Below are positions 1 to 4,762 of a DNA stretch of 5,355 nucleotides, one piece after another. Both the position numbers and the translations under genes were made by a program. Numbering within the stretch: position 1 is the first letter of the stretch; each line of letters begins with the position of its first letter. Origin of the DNA: an uncultured Treponema sp. (lineage in GTDB: Bacteria > Spirochaetota > Spirochaetia > Treponematales > Treponemataceae); assembly GCA_947176045.1 (NCBI GenBank), contig CAMWPF010000126.1, positions 1 to 5,355 on the forward strand, read 5' to 3'. The notes below the pieces were generated by a model, which was given only the letters and a program-made list of their open reading frames with translations, ran no database searches and was not told where the DNA came from.

Positions 1-625
1 GACCATATACATTTGTCCGGTTTGGGCGTGCGGCGTCCACCGCGGTCCGGGCTGAATCAGTGGCCTTGCAGTAGTAAATAGTGCGTGAGGGCGTCTTGTC
101 GTGGCCGATGAGCTTTTCCTGCGACAGCGAGAAGCCGAGCCGTTCCGCGGCGCGCCTGCGTTCTTCGGCGAACGGCGGAATCTTCGTGGCGACCATGCGG
201 CAGCCGAACAGTCCGAACGACGGCGGCACGATCAGCTGCATGATTTCAAAAAGCAGCGGCTCGCGCTCGTAGTCGCTGCGCACGTCGAGGCGCAGGATTC
301 CGCAGTCGGTGAAGTAGTCGTCCGCGCGCCGGTTGAACAGCTCCACCGTTCCGACGGCCTTCTTCGATTCCTTGTCGGTTGCCGTCCACCGCACGAATCC
401 TCTGCCGCGGTATTCGGCAAGCCACGAGCTGATCATTTCCTGCACGTACTCCAGCTTTTCGCAGTAGAACGTCGCGCCGTGGCAGTTGTCGCTGTTGAAG
501 TACGGCACCGCCTTCTTGTCGGAATAGACTGCCAGCAGGTCTTCCGCATCTTCCGCGCGCACAAGGCGCATAGAGAACCGCCCGCCTTCCAGTTCCGGGC
601 AGCGTTCATAGGGATTGATAGCCAT
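1..625 (-). CDS. GNAT-family N-acetyltransferase (RimJ/RimL-like), 3' end outside the window or frameshifted
   Basis: Probably transfers an acetyl group from acetyl-CoA to an amine; the substrate is unknown. The frame is open from ATG 625-623 to the left edge (208 codons seen, no stop). The start is fixed by a good Shine-Dalgarno AGGAG six bases upstream. Visible parts are an N-terminal strand and helix (RFSMRLVRAEDAEDLLAVY, residues 17-35), a central strand VGTVELF (91-97), the strand and loop LRLDVRSDYERE (111-122), a helix ending in AAERLGF (159-165) and a C-terminal LIGHD (172-176). This pattern matches a bacterial GNAT group of roughly 180-190 residues that I recognise from memory. The usual glycine-rich acetyl-CoA loop is absent at residues 116-122. 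After residue 178 the frame loses family character and no stop follows, whereas another frame gives LTHYLLLQGH and a TGA, so a frameshift near 86-94 is possible. The gene lies 133 bp downstream of the WYL regulator gene on the same strand. Confidence 0.82.
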   Translation of the reverse strand, partial: MAINPYERCPELEGGRFSMRLVRAEDAEDLLAVYSDKKAVPYFNSDNCHGATFYCEKLEYVQEMISSWLAEYRGRGFVRWTATDKESKKAVGTVELFNRRADDYFTDCGILRLDVRSDYEREPLLFEIMQLIVPPSFGLFGCRMVATKIPPFAEERRRAAERLGFSLSQEKLIGHDKTPSRTIYYCKATDSARTAVDAARPNRTNVYG

Positions 626-631
626 AAAAAA

Positions 632-636
632 CTCCT
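632..636 (-). promoter_or_regulatory. Shine-Dalgarno AGGAG of the acetyltransferase gene
   Basis: On the minus strand AGGAG is followed by six T and then the ATG at 625. This spacing is near optimal and decides the start codon of the acetyltransferase. A possible -10 box for the same gene, TATACT on the minus strand (744-749), lies further upstream, but no convincing -35 accompanies it. Confidence 0.75.
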
Positions 637-754
637 GTAGAAAGTCACTGGAGAAGCCCGCGACGCGGACGTGTGAATCAAGGCGCTGCCGGCATTTCAG
701 GCGGCGTTCTGACTGCACGCTCCAATTGTTTTTTCTATGCGCAAGTATACGGCG

Positions 755-784
755 CGAATTACGACAGCTGTCTGTCGCAATTCG
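755..784 (-). terminator. Long stem-loop across the stop codon of the WYL regulator gene (possible transcript end)
   Basis: Arms CGAATT/AATTCG and CGACAG/CTGTCG form a 13-position stem with one A-C mismatch and a four-base loop CTGT. The structure covers the last codons and the TAA stop (759-761) of the WYL gene. No T-run follows on either strand, so it is not a classical intrinsic terminator. It may be an mRNA 3'-end stem, a factor-assisted terminator or a protein site. Confidence 0.4.
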
Positions 785-1688
785 TGTACAGCGCGGCGAT
801 TTTTTCGGCGGATTCCAAAATCCGGCGGCGGATATGCTCAGGGGAAAGGACTTCCACGCCGTCGCCGAGGGAAAGCAGCGTTCCGAGCCAGAAGTGCTCG
901 TTCTCCACGACGGAAGCCGTGATGAGGCTGCCTCCGTCCTCCGTCCGCGCGGTCTCCGTTCCCTTCAGGTATTCCAAAACCCGCGCCCTCGCCGCGGCGG
1001 TGCATTTCAGGCGCAGCTCGGTGTATGTGCGCGAGTCAGTCCTGCCGGATTCTTCCAGAATGGCTTGCGCGGCCTTGTGCGTTTTGGCGAACGGCGCGTC
1101 CGTGATTTCCACGTGTTCCATGCGCGCGAGCTTGTAGGTGCGGTAGTCGTTTTTGTAGGACGACCACGCGAGCAGGTACCACGCGTACCAGCGGTAGACG
1201 ACGGCGACAGGCTCCACGCGGTGCGCGCGGGTTTCGCCGTCGTTGTTCGTGTAGGTGAATTCCACGGCGCGCCGTTCGGCGACGGCGGTTTGAAGCAATT
1301 GCAGCAGGCTTTGTCCGCCTTCCTGCAAGACGGAGAAGTCGAGGACGATGCCGCCGTTGTCCGCTGGCGCGGTCCGCCTGATTTTTTCAAGCGCGCGCCT
1401 TGCCTTTGCGTCGCCGGTGGCGGAGACAAGCCCTTCGAGCGCCGTCCTGATGAGCGAATAGTCGTCCTCCGTCGCAAAATCCTCATTCAGCCGGAAGCTG
1501 CCGGAAATCTCATAGCCGCCGTCCGCGCCGTATGTCGCCGCAATCGGAATTCCTGCGATGCACAGCGAATCCATGTCGCGCTGGATTGTCCGCAGCGACA
1601 CCTCGAACTGCCGCGCGAGCGTCCGCGCCGTCGTCCTGCCATGGTTCAAGAGGTATACAGTGATGGCGTACAGCCGCTCCGTCTTCAT
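759..1688 (-). CDS. HTH-WYL-WCX transcriptional regulator (YafY-like / DeoR-type HTH)
   Basis: Cytoplasmic ligand-responsive DNA-binding regulator of 309 residues, the usual size for the family. Residues 1-60 form a winged helix-turn-helix with recognition helix SLRTIQRDMDSL (31-42), followed by the wing GADGGYEI (54-61). The WYL domain spans roughly 115-185: VEFTYTN (132-138), RVEPVAVVYRWYAWYLLAW with the W-Y-L signature at 160-162, and RTYKLARM (173-180). The C-terminal WCX domain includes FWLGTLLSLGDGVEVLSPE (256-274). The frame is open up to 1796, but homology starts at MKTERLYA, so ATG 1688-1686 is chosen. No Shine-Dalgarno is spaced properly before it; GGCGGA abuts the ATG directly. An extended -10 (TGC TATGCT) ends six bases before the ATG, so the mRNA may be leaderless. 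The gene is divergent from the lipoprotein gene, which with the shared palindrome makes that gene a plausible target. The effector is unknown; WYL domains in general sense small ligands or nucleic acids. Confidence 0.93.
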   Translation of the reverse strand: MKTERLYAITVYLLNHGRTTARTLARQFEVSLRTIQRDMDSLCIAGIPIAATYGADGGYEISGSFRLNEDFATEDDYSLIRTALEGLVSATGDAKARRALEKIRRTAPADNGGIVLDFSVLQEGGQSLLQLLQTAVAERRAVEFTYTNNDGETRAHRVEPVAVVYRWYAWYLLAWSSYKNDYRTYKLARMEHVEITDAPFAKTHKAAQAILEESGRTDSRTYTELRLKCTAAARARVLEYLKGTETARTEDGGSLITASVVENEHFWLGTLLSLGDGVEVLSPEHIRRRILESAEKIAALYTNCDRQLS

Positions 1689-1694
1689 TCCGCC

Positions 1695-1703
1695 AGCATA
1701 GCA
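1695..1703 (-). promoter_or_regulatory. Candidate extended -10 promoter of the WYL regulator, giving a leaderless mRNA
   Basis: The minus strand reads TGC TATGCT, an extended -10 element (TGn plus a hexamer with 4/6 matches to TATAAT). Six bases (GGCGGA) separate it from ATG 1688, so transcription would start at or next to the start codon. No good -35 is seen 16-18 bases upstream, which extended -10 promoters tolerate. Confidence 0.4.
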
Positions 1704-1730
1704 CGGATGGACGGATTCTGCCACCAGCGG

Positions 1731-1739
1731 AAAAAAAAA
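1731..1739. repeat. A9 homopolymer in the divergent control region
   Basis: Nine consecutive A on the plus strand lie 20 bases upstream of the TTGACA box of the lipoprotein promoter. It may act as a bent or UP-like A-tract, and it could change length by slippage. Confidence 0.6.
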
Positions 1740-1748
1740 GTCGGTTTC

Positions 1749-1764
1749 GTCAAGACCTCTTGAC
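1749..1764. promoter_or_regulatory. Perfect 16-bp palindrome, candidate operator
   Basis: GTCAAGA-CC-TCTTGAC is a 7-bp inverted repeat with a 2-bp centre. Its right arm overlaps five of the six bases of the TTGACA -35 box (1760-1765) of the lipoprotein promoter, so a bound dimer would block RNA polymerase. It lies between the lipoprotein gene and the divergent WYL regulator gene, which is the first candidate for the binding protein. That assignment is inference from position. Confidence 0.55.
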
Positions 1765-1786
1765 AAAGCCATGGGGGGGGTAAGAT
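1760..1786 (+). promoter_or_regulatory. Sigma70-type promoter of the lipoprotein gene with a G8 spacer
   Basis: A perfect -35 TTGACA (1760-1765) and a -10 TAAGAT (1781-1786, 5/6 matches) are separated by 15 bases, two fewer than the usual optimum of 17. The predicted start of transcription is near 1793, giving a leader of about 20 bases with AAGGAG (1802-1807) six bases before the ATG. Eight of the 15 spacer bases are a run of G. Confidence 0.65.
1773..1780. repeat. G8 homopolymer between -35 and -10 (candidate contingency tract)
   Basis: Eight consecutive G lie immediately before the TAAGAT box. Gain or loss of G by slipped-strand mispairing would change the promoter spacer: 15 bases at G8, 16 at G9 and 17 at G10. 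Poly-G tracts upstream of tpr genes in Treponema pallidum are known to vary and modulate transcription. Whether this one varies cannot be told from one sequence. Confidence 0.6.
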
Positions 1787-1813
1787 GTCCTATCATTTTT
1801 CAAGGAGCGATGT

Positions 1814-2833
1814 ATGAAGATGGGAAGGACGGTTGCGGCGGCGCTGCTTTTGGCCGCGCTGCTTGCAGGGTGCGCGGACGGTAACGGAACAGCCGCGGAC
1901 GGCGGAAACAACGGCGCGGCAGGCGGAAGCGGCGGCGGAACGACTGGCGGAAATGGAAGCGAGATTCCGTCCGTGCCGGAGGTGGAGCTTCCGCCGTCGG
2001 AAGGGGAGGACATATTCAAGGGAAGGACGTTTTCAGATGGCAGTGATCAGTACGTTTTTTCTACTGACGGCACCTTTGCTCGTATGGGTAAGGGCTCTGA
2101 TTTTCAGTACATGTATTCTGTGAACAGGGACGGTGAGTTGTGCATAAAACTCGATAAATGGGGAATGGCTTTTGGTTCGGCGGTCGTTAAGTGGTTGTCA
2201 TTTGATGAAATGGTGCAATATGTGGAAAGCGGAGAATATTTTGCTGATGAGCGTGCATCTGCGTTGGAATCGGTGAAAGATATTGAAGGGCTGCCGGAAT
2301 GGATGGAAGAGCATGGCATGACGAATTATAAGGAATATGTTGAGTATGTGATTTCTCAAGAGAAATCTTTCTTAGATATGCAAAAGAAATATGGATATCC
2401 TTCGTGGCGGAATGAATTCGCTTACCGTCGGTACGCGGTTGAAGAAAGGGACGGCAGATTTGTTTTGACGGAGCAATACGAGGCAAGCTCTGCGTGGTTC
2501 CGACTCAGAAATGGCTCAGAAGGAATCAACGGTCTAGCAGTTTGTCCCGGCGTCGGCATTGCTGGATTTGAACCGGAAGGTGTGGACAGCGAGGGGAACG
2601 GCACTTACTTCTATTCATATTCCGTTTCGGACGGAAAAATCCTTTTTGTGAACGAAAAGGCTGAATCAATGACATTTCCCGCGACATATACAATTTCCGG
2701 CAGCGGCAACGATACGACGTTGGAAATGTCATTTGAATACGGCGGCGTGCAGTACGACGAGACGCTCGATTTCGATCCAGGCACGCTTTATTTGACTAAA
2801 GTTGAAGCGGCGGCGTCCTCGCCGCAGGACTAG
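1814..2833 (+). CDS. Exported lipoprotein of unknown function, Gly/Asn-rich linker and beta-rich domains
   Basis: Predicted 339-residue lipoprotein anchored in an envelope membrane. Residues 1-20 are a lipoprotein signal peptide (MKMGR, hydrophobic core, lipobox LAGC with Cys20 as the lipidated residue). Residues 21-48 are a Gly/Asn/Thr-rich flexible linker. Residues about 69-113 look like beta-hairpin repeats (RTFSDGSDQYVFSTDGTF, QYMYSVNRDGELCIKL). Residues about 127-195 are charged and helical, with many E, K and Y. Residues about 195-330 return to beta character (GTYFYSYSVSDGKILFVN, TYTISGSGNDTTLEMSFEY). The start is supported by AAGGAG six bases upstream and by the signal peptide beginning at once. 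I recognise the style from treponeme lipoproteins but no named family, so no function is given. The middle of the gene is much AT-richer than its ends (18/60 G+C at 2341-2400 against 43/60 at 1861-1920). The gene is monocistronic: own promoter upstream, terminator directly downstream. Confidence 0.9.
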   Translation: MKMGRTVAAALLLAALLAGCADGNGTAADGGNNGAAGGSGGGTTGGNGSEIPSVPEVELPPSEGEDIFKGRTFSDGSDQYVFSTDGTFARMGKGSDFQYMYSVNRDGELCIKLDKWGMAFGSAVVKWLSFDEMVQYVESGEYFADERASALESVKDIEGLPEWMEEHGMTNYKEYVEYVISQEKSFLDMQKKYGYPSWRNEFAYRRYAVEERDGRFVLTEQYEASSAWFRLRNGSEGINGLAVCPGVGIAGFEPEGVDSEGNGTYFYSYSVSDGKILFVNEKAESMTFPATYTISGSGNDTTLEMSFEYGGVQYDETLDFDPGTLYLTKVEAAASSPQD

Positions 2834-2856
2834 TCTGCCGCTCCTGCTGAACGGAA

Positions 2857-2886
2857 GCCCCGCCGGTTCCCGGCGGGGCTTTTTTT
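2857..2886 (+). terminator. Intrinsic terminator of the lipoprotein gene
   Basis: A perfect 10-bp GC-rich stem (GCCCCGCCGG/CCGGCGGGGC) with a three-base loop TTC is followed by seven T, 23 bases after the TAG stop. On the minus strand only two T follow the stem, so it is mainly a plus-strand terminator, although it may also hinder readthrough from the convergent oppA-like gene. Confidence 0.95.
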
Positions 2887-2912
2887 GCGCTGCGCGCGCA
2901 ATCTGGCAGGCA

Positions 2913-2935
2913 TCCGATTTCGCGTGGAAATCGGA
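2913..2935 (-). other. 9-bp stem-loop in the convergent intergenic region, possible 3' end of the oppA-like transcript
   Basis: TCCGATTTC and GAAATCGGA form a perfect 9-bp stem with a five-base loop (GCGTG), about 130 bases after the stop of the solute-binding protein gene. No T-run follows on the minus strand, so it is a weak terminator candidate at best. The rest of 2887-3063 shows no gene, and frames crossing it lack family features and ribosome sites. Confidence 0.35.
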
Positions 2936-3063
2936 GCATGGGCTGCGGTTGAAAACGGCGGCCGTCCGATCTTCAATGCGCAGTGCGTCCTCATTCCGAG
3001 CTGTTCGGGGGTTGCGCTTCGTCCTTGCGTCGAAATGTGCTGGTTTCAGTCCGCGTCTGCCGT

Positions 3064-4761
3064 TCAAAAGGCGGTCGGCACGTGCATTACGAGGTTCGGA
3101 ATGTCCGGCTTTGTTTCGCGGCGGAACAGGTATTTGAGCGGATGGATGTCGAAGGAATTCGCCGCCCAGCCGCCGACTGCGTTCAAGTCGATGATGTTCA
3201 GGCTGACTGGATGCTGGATTGGAAGCACGAGCGCGTCGTCGAGCAGCAGCTGTTCCGCCTGTGCGAGCAGCTTGGAATGCGCTTCGTCGGTGTGCAGCGC
3301 GGCGCTGTCCAAAAGCGCGTCATACGCTTCGTTCTTCCAGCCGGAGACGTTGAGCGTGGAGCCGCCGCGGAACAGCTCCAGAAAGGCGAGCGGATCCGCA
3401 AAGTCGCCGATCCATGTATAGGAAAACAAGTCCGCGTCCGCCTCCGCGATTCCGGCAAGGTAGGCTTCCGGCGGAATTTCAAGCACTTCCAGCGCGACGC
3501 CGAGGGGCGCCCATGCATTGCGCAGCAGCTCCGCCTCATTCTTCATGCGTTCGCCGCCGTTTGTCGCAAAGACGAGCGGAATTTCTGCGTCCGCCGCGAT
3601 TCCTGCGTTCTGCCGCGCCTGCCTCATCAGTTCCTCCGCTTCAAGACGGTCGGTGTAGACGTATCCCTGCACCTGCGGATAGCCGTTGAGCGGGTAGACG
3701 AGCGTCGCCGCCTTGACGAACGTGTTGGCGCGCAGCTCGTCCCATGGAACGGCCTCCAGAAGCGCCGCGCGGAATTCCGCGTTCCGCCAGACGCGCGCGC
3801 CGGACGGAGGTTCGCGCGTTCCTTCCGGCTGAGGGGTTGCAGGCGGCTCCTCGCGCACTTTGAAGAACAGGTATTCGGTGGCGAATTCCGCTGTAAGGTG
3901 GATGCTGTCCTTGGAAAGCAGCTTCGCGATTTCCGCCGGCCCGCTGATCCAATCCGCCCTCCCGGTGTTGAACAAATAGGCGTTTTCGTCGCCGTCGTTG
4001 CTGAAGCGGACGGAGATTTGCTCCAGATGGGGCGCTTCGGCGTCGTAATAATATGGATTCTTCCGCAGCAGCAGCCCGTCGTCCGTCTGTTCCGCAAGAT
4101 AGAACGGCCCGCTTGCGACGGCTTTGTCCGCATGGACGATTGAAAACGCCGGCATGCACAGCAGCTTTGAAAAATGAGCCGCCGGCGCCTTCAGATGCAC
4201 GGAGACGGTTTCTGCGTCCGGCGCAAAAATGGCGACGTCCTGCGCGCTTCCGCCGCCGGTGCGGAATTCCTGCGCGCCTTTGATGATGTCGAACAGCGAG
4301 GAATAGGGCGCTTCCGGTTCCGACAGCAGCGCCAGCCACGAAGACTTCACGTCCTCCGCTGAAATCGGCGTTCCGTCGCTGAATTTCGCGTCGTCGCGGA
4401 GCCGGAACGTCCACCGCTTTTTGTCGCGGGAGATTGTAAAGGAGCGCGCCAGCGCGCAGTTCGGATGCAGCGTGATTGGATCGTAGATGAACAGTCCTTC
4501 ATACAAGCCGGTGAGAATTTGGGCTTCCGCGCTGTAGGAGGCGGTGTGCGGGTTCAGGTTGTAGGGATGGGCGTCGGCAATGAGGGTGAAGGTGCGCTGC
4601 AGCTCCGGCCGTATCTGCTCGCCTGCCTGCGGACCGCCGGGCGGCGGCAGCTCGGCGGCGCTTCCGTCGTAATCGTGCTCCGCGCCTTGCGCGCAGACAG
4701 CCGCTGTTGAAATCATCAAGAGGGCGGCGCCTGTCAGAAGAAGCTGCGGGATTTTGTTCAT
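3064..4761 (-). CDS. Periplasmic oligopeptide-binding protein, family 5 (OppA-like)
   Basis: Captures peptides (or similar solutes) in the periplasm and delivers them to an ABC permease. The 565 residues begin with a signal peptide (MNKIPQ, hydrophobic core, likely signal peptidase I site after VCA at 22-24) and a Pro/Gly-rich linker (to about 54). The SBP family 5 fold follows: FTLIADAHPYNLNPHTA (58-74), GLYEGLFIYDP (85-95), the hallmark WTFRLRDDAKFSDGTPISAEDV (117-138), SGPFYL (217-222), KNPYYYDA (234-241) and a C-terminal lobe with FSYTWIGDFADPLAFLELF (446-464). Residues 304-322 are an unusual Pro/Glu-rich insertion. No Cys fits a good lipobox, so a soluble periplasmic form is preferred, although spirochaete lipoboxes are lax. 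GAGGA inside the last codons of the upstream gene serves as Shine-Dalgarno, and one base separates the two genes. No permease or ATPase gene is in view, so the partner transporter and exact substrate are unknown. Confidence 0.94.
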   Translation of the reverse strand: MNKIPQLLLTGAALLMISTAAVCAQGAEHDYDGSAAELPPPGGPQAGEQIRPELQRTFTLIADAHPYNLNPHTASYSAEAQILTGLYEGLFIYDPITLHPNCALARSFTISRDKKRWTFRLRDDAKFSDGTPISAEDVKSSWLALLSEPEAPYSSLFDIIKGAQEFRTGGGSAQDVAIFAPDAETVSVHLKAPAAHFSKLLCMPAFSIVHADKAVASGPFYLAEQTDDGLLLRKNPYYYDAEAPHLEQISVRFSNDGDENAYLFNTGRADWISGPAEIAKLLSKDSIHLTAEFATEYLFFKVREEPPATPQPEGTREPPSGARVWRNAEFRAALLEAVPWDELRANTFVKAATLVYPLNGYPQVQGYVYTDRLEAEELMRQARQNAGIAADAEIPLVFATNGGERMKNEAELLRNAWAPLGVALEVLEIPPEAYLAGIAEADADLFSYTWIGDFADPLAFLELFRGGSTLNVSGWKNEAYDALLDSAALHTDEAHSKLLAQAEQLLLDDALVLPIQHPVSLNIIDLNAVGGWAANSFDIHPLKYLFRRETKPDIPNLVMHVPTAF

Positions 4762-4762
4762 G

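Noticed and set aside
101..640. 179-codon plus-strand open frame at the left end
   Set aside because: The minus strand carries a GNAT acetyltransferase with a good ribosome site over the same stretch, and the plus-strand protein has low-complexity Arg/Ala/Val composition.
682..708. Imperfect hairpin (CGCTGCC/GGCGGCG) in the gap before the acetyltransferase gene as a terminator
   Set aside because: The stem is short with a wobble pair, the loop is nine bases, and no T-run follows on either strand.
615..1763. 382-codon plus-strand open frame antisense to the WYL regulator gene
   Set aside because: It has no recognisable domain, is rich in Arg and His as expected for the complement of GC-rich coding DNA, and the opposite strand has a complete HTH-WYL-WCX protein.
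1686..1796. N-terminally extended WYL regulator starting at ATG 1796 or 1772, which would put the A9 tract in coding sequence (FFF) and make the gene phase-variable by frameshift
   Set aside because: Neither start has a ribosome site, the extra 36 residues lack family similarity, and the HTH domain begins at the ATG at 1688.
1771..1816. Small plus-strand frame starting ATG followed by the G tract, with slippage fusing it to the lipoprotein frame
   Set aside because: The ATG has no ribosome site and lies upstream of the predicted transcription start; the tract lengths that match the lipoprotein frame (G7, G10) give TAA directly after the tract.
2885..2902. TTGCGC/GCGCAA inverted repeat just after the lipoprotein terminator
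   Set aside because: Short alternating GC stretch; expected by chance in this composition and without further context.
2983..4143. 386-codon plus-strand open frame antisense to the solute-binding protein gene
   Set aside because: It is a GC-driven shadow: no ribosome site, no domain, and the minus strand encodes a clear family 5 binding protein.
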